Source of the DNA: Paragonimus westermani
Taxonomy: Eukaryota > Platyhelminthes > Trematoda > Plagiorchiida > Troglotrematidae
Length of the DNA: 64,000 nt
Direction of reading: 5' to 3'
NCBI GenBank assembly: GCA_008508345.1
Contig: QNGE01001312.1
Span: forward strand, 87,152 to 151,151
This document shows, piece after piece, positions 11,316 to 22,999 of this stretch. Position numbers and translations under genes: made by a program. Numbering within the stretch: the stretch's first letter is position 1; each line of letters begins with the position of its first letter. Under the pieces are notes generated by a model that made no database searches, was not told the DNA's origin, and was given only the letters and a program-made list of their open reading frames with translations.

Positions 11316-12299
11316 GAAGAAGTTCTCCGCTGGATAACCTCCTTTCTTGGTAACAGGACTTTCAGAGTAAAAACCGGTTCAGGCCTTTCGTCTCCATCCC
11401 CAATCTCTGTGGGGGTCCCTCAAGGATCGATACTTGGTCCATTGTTGTTTCTTATTTACATCAATGATCTCCCCGAGTTGATCTCCAGCAACGCTCTCCT
11501 TTATGCCGACGACTTAAAAATCTGGAACGCCTGTGACCCCAGTGCATTGCAGATTGACCTTGATCGTATTAAGTGCTGGTCAGAGGATTGGAGTCTCCCT
11601 CTAAACGACAGTAAGTGTGCGCACATGTCACTCGGAGGAGACTCTGGGAACCTATTCGTGATACATGGTGCACAAAGTGTAGTAGGTATCACGAAAGTAG
11701 ACCTCAAAAAAGACCTAGGGATCTGGCTATCGTCTGGGTTGTCCTTCTCTTATCATCACCAGCTGGCCGCAAAAAGGGGTCTCATGACTCTCGGGATGAT
11801 CAAACGAACCTTCCCCCGGATTGACAAGCGCGCCTTTCACACGCTTTACAGAGTCTACATAAGACCATTGCTCGAGTATGCCAATCAAGTCGTCTACACC
11901 GGTTTGAAGAAGGACATACTCGCCATTGAACGTGTCCAGCGAGTGGCCACCAAAATGGTCACTGGCTTGCGGCATCTATCCTACGAGTCTCGCCTTGAAA
12001 TTCTCGATCTTTATCCACTTGAGTTTCGTAGACTCCGCGGCGACTTAATTCTTACACATTTTCTCTTTAGCACAGGACTTGTGCAACAATTCTTTACCCT
12101 AGTAAGTGATAACAGTCGAAGAGGCCACGACAAGAAGCTCTATAAGCTTTGACCTGGGACCTTCCTAAGACAACAGTTCTTCTCTTATAGGGTTATCAAC
12201 TACTGGAAAGACCTACCACTAGAGATTGTTAGCTGCTCTTCTAAAGACCGTCTCGAAGTGTTATTGGATTCTCACCTACTTACTAAGCCGTTAAATTAA
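11316..12299 (+). pseudogene. Reverse transcriptase, C-terminal two thirds, one nonsense codon
   Basis: This encodes the palm and thumb of a non-LTR reverse transcriptase, which would copy element RNA at a nicked chromosomal target. Visible motifs in order are NRTFRVKTGSG, GVPQGSILGPLLFLIYINDL (motif B and beyond) and the intact catalytic box LLYADD. These are followed by KIWN, DWSLPLNDSKC, KKDLGIWLSS, QVVYTGLKKDI and, after the stop, RQQFFSYRVINYW. The frame is open from 11,316 except for a TGA at 12,150-12,152, where the sister copy at 36 kb has an Arg codon; a CGA-to-TGA change is the simplest explanation. Motif A and the endonuclease are missing because of the truncation. Confidence 0.85.
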
Positions 12300-12486
12300 T
12301 AATTTATCCTGTTTTGCAAGATTATTATTTTACTCTGTTCTTGGTACTTTTTGTAACCCCCAAGAGCGGTGCTACACCCCGTTTTCAATCACTGCCTTTC
12401 AGGTCAATAGAAAACCGCCGGACATCGAAACGAACAAACTGACTGGATCCGGGTAGATTGGGCCCCCAGCCTCGAACCCGTGTACA

Positions 12487-12504
12487 AATCGCTGAAATCG
12501 CTGA
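12487..12504 (+). repeat. 3'-terminal 9-bp tandem repeat of the LINE
   Basis: Two exact copies of AATCGCTGA mark the 3' end of the element. The sister copy has an 8-bp version, AATCGTTG then AATCGCTG, at 36,306-36,321. Confidence 0.75.
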
Positions 12505-12509
12505 TTCCG

Positions 12510-15500
12510 GACTGGACTCCGTTATTTCCTCAAATCGACGGAATTTCACGAATTGTCCAACCAGTACAGGATTTTGATTATCTGAACATTTTGGAATGTT
12601 GTATCGCGTTGGAATTTATCGTAGAATCAAGAATGGAAGGCAAAATTACGTGATAGGCAGAATTCCGTAGCTACAGTATCAATAAGCGTTCCGGCGGCTA
12701 CGAGGCCTTTTTGACTGGGGTTGGTCTGATGGCGAATGTTACTTGAGGCATCTAAAATGCCCAATAGCGGATCTGATTTGTGAAAAATTTTGGGAAGCTC
12801 CTCGTTTTTAATGTGTAGTTTTGCTATTCCAGCCTCTAATTCCCTTACTTTTTTTGGCCTGATCCACGAATATATTGGTGATGGAAACGCAACATGGTTT
12901 GGTGTTGTTCCTTTAGTGTGATGTGCTAAGGTTGACTGTTGAGACGACCGTTTTAGCAGCCGCCTAGATCTCCTCCGCGATAGCAGGGGTGGGGCAGGTG
13001 TCGACCAAACAATTTGAAGATTTCCCACCTCTCTCTACCCTCATCATGCCTTTTTTGCGCAGGGATGGCTGAGTTGACAGGCATTACTATGCGATATTCC
13101 ACTTTTACTAATAGGTTATGTTCAAAAGGTCTAGAAGCAAACAAATATACCAAAATACAAAAAATGGTAGGTAAATTTGAGCGATCAAATTGTAAATACG
13201 GGATATGCACTAGCACGCAACAATAACTGGCCTTTTTCGAACCAAGCGCCAGGGTTGTGTCAACCTCTTGTCAAACTCTTTGATAGGTAGCCACCGGCGG
13301 TGGCTGTCGCGGGCACTGAGACAGATCTGCAGCATGATGTCCCTTTTCTCTGGATGAGTATTGGTATGGATGCTACTAACTTGTCTCTTGCGCACCGGTA
13401 TAAAATACCGGGAAAGCATTTTCAGATGGCTTCCTCGATCTCGCAATATTCAGTTACTAACGGAAATATGGAATTACAAACGCATTCATGAAACGTATTA
13501 TTCTAGTTCATTTTCGAACTTGGTGCGAGTTTAGGATTACCCAATAGGAGCGAGCAATTGTCGCCAGTATTATTGCAATGCCTGGAAGGAATACCTCGGG
13601 ATTTTTACAGTTCACTTTTGCTCTTCCTCAAGTATCCACGGAGACACGCCGTTCCTTACTTATCATTGCAACCTTTTCTTTCATTTAATTTATCTTTATT
13701 CCTTTGTACACTTTAACCTTATGTGGGCCACGTGAAAGAAACCAGGTTTCTGATGAATGGGATGTAAGTAGTCTTTGAGGAAACTTGGTGGCGGGATATG
13801 TAGAAGTGTCTGTTGGATAATGATGTTAAAAGGCGGAGTGCCATTTCTCCTATTTTTACGCATTTATTTCAAAAATTAGTTATGGGGGAATTGGAAGCTT
13901 TCGGAGTGTTGAAAACAGAATGTAGAATTGATTTTAACAATTGCCGGAATTGGGTGAACCAAAAACCCGTTGCCATTCAACTGTTTCCACTGTCCACCGG
14001 GTGATGGGAAAAATTTACGGAGGAAGGTTCTCAATCCAGTTTATGAACTCAGATTTTCATGAGAACCGTTTTACTAATATCAGGGTTACGTACATAAGTA
14101 TAATGAATACTACTCAGTGATTGTTTTTCAAAACTTCGGCATGGAGACGATAGTTCTCCTGTACGATGTTTACAATGTGATTTCCCAGAAGTATATACTG
14201 TCGGTTTTTTATTCCAATAGAGCACATGTGAATGTGCACTGAGAATATCTGCAATGAGAGGACCGGGAACGAAGTGTTGAATTAACAGAGGATAGCTGTC
14301 AAAATACAAATGTATACGGTAAACTTGAAACCACAGGCAGCAGTATAAACGACACGATCGCTCATTGAAGTTAACTTAGGCCGCATTCCTTAGAGTTCAC
14401 GAGGACCTTACCATAATTGGCTTCGGTTGCCATCGGCTCACATGGGAAAACACTTACCTTGCTAATCGTCAACAAAAGCGACATTCTTTGGCTTGAGACG
14501 TTTGAAAGTACGCTTTGTGTGGCCACTACATCTGTCACGTGCATTCAGGAGCCAACATCGCCTATAAACAAGAATTCCATCACCAAGCACGCTGGCGTAC
14601 CTCTGCTGACAAGGAATGGTGTCTGTAATTAATTTCACGATAGAAAGCGTTTGGCCGAACACTACCTCGGACTAACTCAATTGGTAGCCAACCACAAGCG
14701 GCTCTTTCGTTACTTCTCCCCGTCAAATTTGTCGAAGTCGTCAGCTTCTGGTGGGTAAGAAAGAACAGCCTGCGGTGGACGTTATCCGCATCGCTTGTTC
14801 TCCTATTGGTCTGAATGGCTACATCTATAGCGCTCACAACAACGCTGCAGACTTCTAAATTGACCAGCTCAGCATCCCGTGTGCCCATGCGGATTATCTA
14901 GAAGTTACATGTATGACTGCTGTGTTGGAGCTGATGGATGGCGAAAAACCTTGAGCCTTTTGCTTCCCCATCGTTTTCACTTGAATAGTGACGATTGACG
15001 AGGTTGGAACTTGTAACCTGACTAACTCAAAAATGACCATGGTGTCGCCTAGTATGGAATCACCGTTATGCATAGGGAGATATAAGTGCCGTGTCATATG
15101 CTTGCTTGCTGTTGGGCACGAAGTCGGACGTATCGAAAGAACTGGTGCGGACGTTTAGGACCCAGCGATGTGTGTGTTATTGCGGGAGACGTACAGGGTC
15201 GAACTACAGAAAATAGCTACCCAGTCAAACGGTAGCGTCAAGTGTTGAATGGCTGGAGGTTGTTGTATGAACGCAGGCGGTAGCACACAAAAGACTGGCA
15301 ATGGTGTAATGGATGGTCCAGCAGTCGGCGAACGATGAGGGGGACTAAAATGTCGCACACAGGTGAGCTGCGTGTTACACAACAAACTTACTCAGGCATA
15401 ATCGGCCGAAGCGATACCAGTAGTGATGAAACGGCGTAAACAGATGAAGCATGATGACAATCGTTCTTCCTGTATCGGCCCTCTTGAAGGTCGTAATCTC

Positions 15501-16540
15501 CAACAGAATTGAAACGCACGAGTACTATGCAAACGGATAATGTCCATAACTCATCCAAACCTGCAGCTTTCCTCCTTCGTACCGTTTATTCAAAGTTGTA
15601 AGCCGACTGGTACAGTCTAGGCCGGCATCGGACAATAGTCTACGCGCAAAACGGACTGCTTCTTGTGTGCGCTTATCACAGACGAAGTAACCGGAGCGCC
15701 TTTCGACCTGCCTAACTAAGTACCGAGCAGGAGTGTCACAAGTATCACTTCGCAGATTGCACTGTACCGAGCGCCCTGGCATGCATCACATACCGTTCCG
15801 AAATAAGTGCGGGAGTTCGGTATCGCAGTTCAACGTGAAACACCGCCACACTCGATGGTTTGACAGGTAACAGTAGATGCTCACAGTGCACTTTTTCGAT
15901 TTCAAGAGAGAGACAGCGCGTTCTAAAAACAGGCCACATTCGCTCAAAGGGAAGGCACTATCAGTTCACAGCTGTAACTGGTCCCTGTGTACAGTTACCG
16001 CTGCTGGACTGGTGTACATGCACACCGGAGCCAACTTTCTTTTTAGAAGAGTCTCCATATGCACCCGTCAACGTCCGTGAATCCCGAGGAACAATTGAGT
16101 GTTGCAGCCGTGAACAGTGACCGGTGAATCGTCCTTCTGCGCCGCTGTTGAAACCAAATGCCAAATCTTCCTCAGCCGTTTTGGGCGCGTTCACCACAAC
16201 GTACCGCTCCTAGGGTCAAGTCAATCTTCCTGAAAAAAAGGTTTCTGATGACAACGCTGCACTGACGCGGAGTACGTCTGTGTGCAACTGGATATTTTCT
16301 TGATCCTGTTGCTGAAATTACGGCGGCCGGTGGAACTCTGGCATGAGAATACAAAATATGTGTCAATCGCTCCCATAATCCGATGTATAAAAAATCATAC
16401 AACTTCCACCGCACCCCCCTCAGCAAGCGTGACAGAACATCCATGAAATACCCAAATTTAAGATTTCGTTCAGGCAAATGTCAACAAAGTTGCCGAAAAT
16501 GAAGACGGATTTGAAAATGGATTAGATAGGCTTTTACTTA
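12510..16540. other. Unassigned sequence with several anonymous frames
   Basis: The largest frame is 133 codons on the minus strand at 12,627-13,028. It contains a charged stretch (KVRELEAGIAKLHIKNEEL) that could form a short coiled coil, as some LINE ORF1 proteins do, but nothing else supports that. Other frames (14,580-14,888 minus, 15,860-16,120 plus, 16,172-16,477 minus) are unrecognised. No second copy of this region was found in the window. Confidence 0.3.
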
Positions 16541-16683
16541 AAGGATGGAGATATCATCAGACACTAGATTTCAACATTTTACTCGTTGGCAGCCGAAACT
16601 CGCAGGAAACCGGCATATACCGGCAGGTAGTGTGCTACATGGACGGAATCACTGTTCCTGCAGTTACTACAGATTTCCCAACT

Positions 16684-17243
16684 CACAAACATCCGTTGTG
16701 CGAGGAAATCTGCGACGAGTAAACGCGCATAATCCCGTCTTGACCAAACAGTTTGCGAGTGTTTCAACTCCTGTGTGCTTCCAGCAATCGACGAGGTCCT
16801 GCGCGAGAGTCTGTTCTATTGTCCGCCAGATTTTGGAATTTCCCGCCCTCCGTCGCCCAGACAGACTTACTTCAACAACTTTCCAACAGCAACTGTCTTG
16901 AATAATGGCGAATTCTCTTGAAGTTGCACTCAGACGTACTCGTCGGTGTGACCTTGGACAGTTCGAAACATCGGCCCACACACAACCTTGTAAAACGTAA
17001 ATCAATGGGACATCACACAGTTTGGACTAATCTGTGGAACAAACATGTTATTCTGTTCTCTGCTGTGTGTGTCAGTCTCCAAACTGCAACCCTCTTCTCT
17101 GTGATTACAACATTTTCGCTGGTAGACCTCATTTATGTAATGTAATTTTCATGTTGTTTTTTATTGCCTGTATTTACCTGCAATGACCGCACATATCTGC
17201 GCGTACGTTTTACACGTGCGTTGAGAAGCATAAACATTTATTA
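16684..17243 (+). repeat. LINE 3'-end-like repeat, type beta, with the 323-bp right arm
   Basis: The part from 16,684 to 17,006 appears identical, inverted, to 9,471-9,793. From about 16,840 to 17,243 the sequence aligns with three other beta copies: 19,880-20,182 (same strand), 27,601-28,014 (inverted) and, for the distal part, 22,895-22,993. The shared distal block reads like TACCTGCAATGA.CGC. and ends near CATTTATTA, a decayed (ATT)n tail. The order fits the 3' end of a plus-strand non-LTR element. Confidence 0.75.
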
Positions 17244-17249
17244 GTACAT

Positions 17250-18555
17250 GACATCTAAATTGACACGTAACCTCAGGCAGGTTTCGCGTACAAGCTTCAA
17301 TTAGATCAAACTGAAATAAACATCGTAGGATTTGTGCTGCTAGCGTTTGGCCAGTGCATCAACAAAATCACGGGTTAGGAACGTACATGAACTTTCTGGG
17401 AGAGATGGATTCGATATATTTCTCCTAGCGTTGAAGGAGGCAGCAAAATATGAAACGAAGACCTCAAATTTTTAAACAACGCTCTACAGTAATTTCGCCC
17501 TCTAGTATCACCACCGAGGTTGTAAGGTCCCCCCATAGTTACTGCGTCACATCAACTACATTAACTCCCCGTTCTTCTTTATGCTGTTGAGCGCACCTTT
17601 CCCTTCTAATAGTTGAAGCGATTTTGCTTTGTATTTTATGGTCTTGAACATTCTATGCATTTGTATAAGAAGAGAGAAGTCGCGTGTTCCTCGTGCCGTT
17701 GTTTATGACATTTGATCTCACCTTGCTTCTTCGCAGCGAGAACTCTGCCTTCACTTCAAACATTACGATGGGAAACATTAAGAAAAATCAAGCGGAACGA
17801 GTCTGCGGACTCAAATACTGGACTGGTCACGTGTTGCTGCGTGAAAATGATCTTTTGGACGGATATTGCATCCGCCGCGTTACTCTGTGAGATAATCCCT
17901 ACCAAACATAATGTCGTGTGATGTTTATTAGTTTCCGGAGTGTCAGACTGAGCTCCATGTCCGAATCACCAGATTGATAAAGGAAATAGATGAAAAGACA
18001 AAATCTGGGATGACGAAACTCATTTGATTTTGACCACAAGTTGGTATGTAAGGTACATAGAAAAACCGGCTGAAAGAACTCTTATGGAGAACGTGGACCA
18101 AATTGAGGTGTGTGTTAGGTGCATCGCGAAATTGGCAGGATTGTACACGAGTGTGAGATTTAACTTCAATCGCCGTTAGAATTTTATGTTTGTTTTCCCC
18201 GCGGTGATGGCAATGAACATAATGTTCGAGGGCATAGAACTTTTGACGTAACTACGTTATACAATCGAAAAGAAACTTGTAATCTGCAGTGAGCGGAGGT
18301 GCACCAAACTAACGCAGCTGATGACACGGGGAAAATCCATGATGGACCTCGCTCTGAATGTTTTCGTTAACAATGACAAGTAAACACTTTAACTCACATT
18401 TTGCTGTTCCTTCAGCTTTCTGTCCACAAATTATAGGACAGGTCCTAACATCATCTCAGTTGTGTTGCAAGACATGATTGTCGACGTTCTCACAGAGCAA
18501 ATTGAACATCATTACCAATGGTTGTAAATTAACTAATAGTTCTCTCTCACTAGAT
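17250..18555. other. Unassigned sequence
   Basis: Frames of at most about 70 codons and no recognised repeat. It lies between a beta repeat and a family B RT scrap. Confidence 0.35.
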
Positions 18556-18559
18556 AATT

Positions 18560-18850
18560 GTAATATTGATATAGCCTTTTCCGTCAGATCTAAGAATATC
18601 GTATTCAAACATTTTCCCACTGCTTTGGACGAGTGCGTTTTCAGGTAGCAGAAACCGAAAGGACAACAGGCTGTGTCAAAAAGACGTTCAGTCCACCAGC
18701 TGCGAAGATGACGCTTTACAAGACTTGTGTCCGGCTACAACTTGAGTACCGCTTTTTCATCTACCGCCATCTACGCGAGTCTGATGGGCTTATGTTAGGA
18801 AACTTTCAACGACTGTTTCTCAACAATGTCCCCAGAAAGCATTGAAACTT
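18560..18850 (+). pseudogene. LINE family B RT fragment
   Basis: Plus-strand translation gives VAETERTTGCVKKTF, then PPAAKMTLYKTCVRLQLEY, then a HLRESDGL-type block. This matches the minus-strand frame at 21,771-22,220 (VAEIRRTIGY / LPAARLHLYK / HLRMSDRLTL). Upstream, 18,560-18,630 weakly resembles the preceding RT segment with frame changes. Both ends are truncated. Confidence 0.7.
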
Positions 18851-19037
18851 TTTTTCACCCAGGTTTCGTGTACTGTTTACCGTTTTTATGTCAAGCCCGC
18901 AATTGTGAGCGGCTACTTCATCTCTGGAGATGAGTCACACGTGTACTCCGTCAGTCTTTTTGTCATACGATGTTTATGGGGAACTGGCTATTTCGCCGAC
19001 AGTATTATTTCGTTGCTTAGTTACAGAAACCACACCA

Positions 19038-19251
19038 GGAATTGAAAGGTTATTCAACTTGTGTCGAAGCGGTGATTGTATGAATATTAGGTAATAAATA
19101 AACGGACTTCCAAAGTCTGAGGCGCATTCGTTTTACCAACAACAGGAATCAAAAAGTTATCAAATTTGTTTGTGGAAGCGGTGACTACACAGGTGTCAGG
19201 TGATAAATAAACGGACTTTTAATGCGTGAGGCGCACTCGTATTAATGCACG
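19038..19251. repeat. Tandem duplication, two units of about 107 bp
   Basis: The two units start at 19,038 (GGAATTGAAAGGTTAT) and 19,145 (GGAATCAAAAAGTTAT). They share TAATAAATAAACGGACTT-like and GAGGCGCA.TCGT blocks at the same spacing. They are diverged, so the duplication is not recent. No coding sense is apparent. Confidence 0.7.
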
Positions 19252-19344
19252 CACCCATCAGCCATGGGGAGGTTGTGTTGCCTGCTAACGAGCTTCTACG
19301 AAGGCTGTCAAGTTGGCAAGCATACCTGTTCAGTTGTTTGCAAC

Positions 19345-19840
19345 ATTAGAAACCAGAAACCGCATAGACGCATTCGAACCAAGTTCACTTGTTCAGTCTA
19401 TGTTCCAATTCGTTCCCATTCACTTCACTAGTCGACTACCAACACTTACACGATTTGCATTTTCTTCATTGCGATAATTAATTTGCGCTTGCTTTCTTCA
19501 TACTTCGTTCGCACGTCGTTGGTTGATTTCTTTTGCGCGTGGCAGCCAAATTTGTCTATCTCGGTGTGCTTCCGGCGACTTTCTCCGTATCTGATTGGTG
19601 AACATGGTGCATTATGAGGAGAGGTTTCCGTGAGCCCGTGAGTTTATTCGCTCCGGTTTCCATATAGGGTTTTGTCACCTTGTGCGCCACACAGATTTCA
19701 GCTTGCCTGATTGGTGTACATGGTTCATTTGGACACATACACCTTCCTTTGTTTTCCACTAAGGACAATTTATGGCCATGTTTAAAAATCCTACGCCAAC
19801 AGTTCGCGGTCTTTTCGATAGTTTCCTGCAATCGATCCAA
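19345..19840 (-). pseudogene. Cys-rich conserved block, copy B, frameshifted
   Basis: The minus-strand sequence aligns at DNA level with copy A at 1,780-2,150. The first part of the frame (19,840-19,700) carries RIFKHG, SLVENKGRCMCPNEPCTP, AEICVAHKVTKPY. The homologous remainder (CHAQKKSTND, AMKK) is in another frame, so a frameshift lies near 19,620-19,660. Copy B has an extra segment at about 19,375-19,445 relative to copy A, and a shared GAAACCGCATAGAC motif sits at different distances in the two. It is a decayed paralogue or repeat copy of unknown function. Confidence 0.5.
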
Positions 19841-19879
19841 TCCAGTGCTGCCGTCTGCTCAATCATTCGCTGAATTTTA

Positions 19880-20182
19880 GGTCTCGTCCTGCCTCGTCAA
19901 AGTTGACGAATTTTAACATTCTTCCGACAGTGGTTATACCATGTAGTGACGAAACACTCTGAGGATACACTTGGACGTTTTCCCCGGAGTGACCTTGAAT
20001 AATTCAGAAGAATCGGCCCACACAACCTTGCAAAATTTAAATTAATGTAAAATCCCATTTTTTGGACTGAATATGTGAAGCGGGCGAACCATCTTGTGTG
20101 CGTCGAAGTCCCCTGAACTACAATCCTTCTGTTTCTGATCACTCCCTTTTTGGCAACAGGTTTCACGTTTGTGCTATTGTTC
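19880..20182 (+). repeat. LINE 3'-end-like repeat, type beta (diverged copy)
   Basis: It aligns along most of its length with the inverse of 27,690-28,014 and with 16,840-17,150. It ends abruptly at the microsatellite of the next repeat, without its own distal ~100 bp. Confidence 0.65.
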
Positions 20183-20560
20183 AATAATAATAATAATGGT
20201 ATATTTCTCGACGCATTTGTGAGAAACACACTCAGGAGAGCGTGATCAACGTAATGATTTTTAGGCATATACATAATTGAACACCAAATTTGAAAATCGT
20301 ACAATGAGTCAGTTATGTAAGTAGAGCAACAAAACAGACAAAAACAGACATTATATGAAAGGAAAATTCAAGTTTGGGAAGGAATCTTCGAGTTTCATAG
20401 TTCTAAGAAGATAGTGCTAGGGGTCTGCACAATTCGATAAAATCGATTTGTTACATCAATTGGGACTCCACCAGGTGATCGCTGGCCTAATGATGAAGAT
20501 CGTGCCATAAAACGGTGGCTCAAAACTGGAGAGGGTGTATTGGCGAAGAATTTGACCAAT
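20183..20560 (-). repeat. LINE 3'-end-like repeat, type alpha (copy 2)
   Basis: It starts at AATAATAATAATAAT (20,183-20,197) and aligns with 10,831-11,215. Read on the minus strand it ends in an (ATT)n tail. It abuts a beta copy of opposite orientation at about 20,182, so the two 3' ends face each other. Confidence 0.7.
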
Positions 20561-20564
20561 ATTC

Positions 20565-21420
20565 CATGTATTTAATCCCTAAAAAATGTACGGGTAATTT
20601 TTTATGATGTGGGCGACGTGGGGACGCATATACTTTCGCGGGGAACGCATGGACCTCTCGACCTGACGTCATTCTTCACTCAAATTCCTCAGAATTTCGA
20701 GGAGCTTGCGATATGCCTAACCACTGCGGAGTTTTAAGTTCCCAGGCGGGGTGGGATGTTTTCTCGCGCGGGATATATCAGTGAAACCAAGAATGGAGAG
20801 CGGAATCATGCGAAAAACGGGATAACGTGAAACTGACTATATGAGCTATGACGAACAATCGTACATGTGATATTGTGGCATAACTTTCTATGTGACGTTA
20901 ACAGCATTGTGTTGATTGATGAAATATATACCACGTGCGAACAGCTGTTATTGAATAACGCGAAAGGAGATCGATTCTCAGCTATTCCTAGTATACGATT
21001 ATCGACGGATTTAGATGTCATTTATCATTGTACAGACGGTATATAGAATGAGAAGAATGACAATACCGAGAGGTTGCCGAGTGGTCTATCAAGGGAGAAA
21101 AAGGAAGAGTTGCAACTCGAGGTTATTATGCAGTCATGAGACGAACAGTTTGAGTTTTCTGAACGATTTTAACATGTCCAGCTTTTGCATGGGAGTTTAC
21201 AACTCAGACGCGCGAGCAATCAACAATTATGGGGTAAAGGTTTACCAGGATGATTGGGTTGTTACTAACGGGCATGTATACTGACATCGATACCTATTGA
21301 CTATAGACATGTTTTCTTGTTCGCTGTTAGGTCTTAAAGTAAAACATCTATCCTAAAAGCGGTAGTTTTGATCGGTTCGAGAGGTGTGTGACTTAACATC
21401 ACACAAAACAGGGGGGGTTT
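20565..21420. other. Unassigned sequence
   Basis: No recognised frame. The right end may include the 3' UTR of the minus-strand LINE that starts at 21,423. Confidence 0.3.
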
Positions 21421-21422
21421 CG

Positions 21423-22890
21423 TCAGATTTTGTTAGGTTTGTTCTCGGAGATAACGCCCTCAGACAAGTAGAGCTTGAAAATGGAAATGACGTTCGTCAT
21501 TGTTAGGAAAGTTTCTAAGTTTAGTTCGAATTGGTGTATATACTTACTGGACCTAATTGCATACGGGAGTTTGTTCCAAATGTAGGAATATTTCACTAGG
21601 AAAAAAATTGGACGCAGTTTTTTCCGGGATTTAAGAGATGCCCAAGTGAAGTCCTTGTTTCTGAGGCTATACTTTGGCCCGTGTTGTAAGCTAGTCCCGG
21701 AGCTGACGGTGAAGTTATTGCCACAGACAAAATTATACATAAGTGAAAGGTTTAGCTTGAGCCGTCGTAATCAGAGAGGATCGAGTGCAAGCGTCCGGCG
21801 GTGTTCTCTGTAGTTCACAGAAGATGGATAACCCAATAAGCTTTTCGTGAATGCACGTTGGAGGCTTTCCAGAGTTAACCTATCAGACATGCGCAGGTGG
21901 CCATATTTGAACGTGCAGTACTCAAACTGGGGTCGTACACGTAGTTTATAAAGGTGTAACCGTGCAGCAGGTAGGAATAATGAGTGTTTCATGTAACCTA
22001 TCGTCCGTCTGATTTCAGCGACTAGAAAAGATGTATGTTCTGCGAAGTTGAATGAATTTGAGTAGCGCAGACGCCGATCACGTACTGAGTTGGCGGTTGA
22101 TATGCTGTGGCCGTCCAGCTTTATAGAGCTATCTGGTACTTGACAACCATGCACAACGATAGTGGATTTATCGGCTGAAAATTTCATCATCCAAGTTTGA
22201 CACCAAATCTCTAATGACAAGAGGTCTGTAGTGAGATCACCTTCGACACCCCCAAAATTCTAAACTCCCCGCGACCTGAGATTTGCCTTGCCAGTACCAC
22301 CGCGCCTGTTCACATTACCTTATATATGTAAACTTACTACAAACCACTAGCATCAAAGTTAGTGGGCCGGCATAAGTATCGCAGTTATACTCTCAGCTAT
22401 GTAATGAATTCGCACTATCTCTACTCCTGTAAGTTACATTCACTAGGATAACAATGTCGAGCTATTACCGTTAGGAACGCCGCTTGACCAGTCTAACGCT
22501 TGTTTGAATTCTGAAGGTCGACTGGAATTTTCCGTCGACGCACTCTTCCACTCTGGCGGCTGCTGTGCGGTTGTGCTCAAGGTGTTCTCACGTCCAGCTC
22601 CTTAGCACTCCTTATTTGTTACGTTGAAGTCCGTTGTGAACGGTGAGTAAATCAATAAATAATGTTTGTTTGCAGATTCGTCGTTTTCTCCCTGCGACTT
22701 CCGATTTACGGAAGCATAAGGTTGGGGAAACTCAAGGCGTACGAATTCAGGATCCAGCACTACAGGTCCTTCCGTATATTTTCTAGACATGGATTCAGAT
22801 TGCCAGGAGGGCAGCTGTAAACAAGTTTGATATCATCAGCTAATAGGCATAGACTGCTCTGCGTGATAACTTGACAAATATTGTTTATAT
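21423..22890 (-). mobile_element. LINE family B element, RT part, minus strand, interrupted
   Basis: Read on the minus strand, 22,890-22,760 gives INNICQVITQSSLCLLADD followed by IKLVYS, the RT catalytic box (LADD). The RT resumes at 22,250-21,771 with LLSLEIWCQTWMMKFSADKS and then HSFLPAARLHLYK-like sequence. The C-terminal region follows at 21,740-21,423 with LRSRK-like and YIWNKLP motifs. Frame breaks occur at several points. The sequence upstream of the ADD box, which should hold the QG..LGP motif, is replaced by a beta-type 3' end at 22,895. Confidence 0.75.
22258..22757. other. About 0.5 kb interrupting the family B RT
   Basis: This segment lies between NIRKDL (22,760) and the TTDLLSLEIW segment (22,250), which should be nearly adjacent in a non-LTR RT. 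It has no match elsewhere in the window and no recognised frame. Insertion is inferred from the spacing; target-site duplications were not resolved. Confidence 0.45.
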
Positions 22891-22894
22891 ATAT

Positions 22895-22993
22895 TCGTTT
22901 TGTATCGCATGTAATTATCTGCAATGATCGCGCATACCCCAGTGTGCTCCTCATATATGCGCTGATAAATATCCATTATTATTATCATCATCA
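22895..22993 (+). repeat. LINE 3'-end-like tail, type beta
   Basis: The sequence ATCTGCAATGATCGCGCATA...TATGCGCTGATAAATATCC is followed by an (ATT)n/(ATC)n run ending at 22,993. It matches the distal parts of the beta copies at 17.2 kb and, inverted, 27.6 kb. It abuts the minus-strand family B RT. Confidence 0.65.
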
Positions 22994-22999
22994 GGAAGG

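Larger units (their letters stand above)
11316..12504 (+). mobile_element. 5'-truncated CR1-like LINE, best-preserved copy
   Basis: The copy starts inside the RT domain at 11,316 (EEVLRWITSFL), directly after a stop codon, which is the usual 5' truncation. It runs through the C-terminal part of the ORF to TAA at 12,299, then a 3' UTR of about 200 bp. That 3' UTR is shared with 36,150-36,325 and, inverted, with 32,060-32,230. It ends in two tandem copies of the 9-mer AATCGCTGA (12,487-12,504). Short terminal repeats of this kind are typical of CR1-type LINEs. Confidence 0.85.

Noticed and set aside
19897..20304. 135-codon minus-strand frame as a gene
   Set aside because: It crosses the junction of two opposite repeats and includes the translated microsatellite (NIPLLLLLNN).
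22630..22680. Intron with GTGAGT donor and TTTGCAG acceptor
   Set aside because: Only about 40 bp apart, within a segment interrupting a LINE, with no coding sense on either side.
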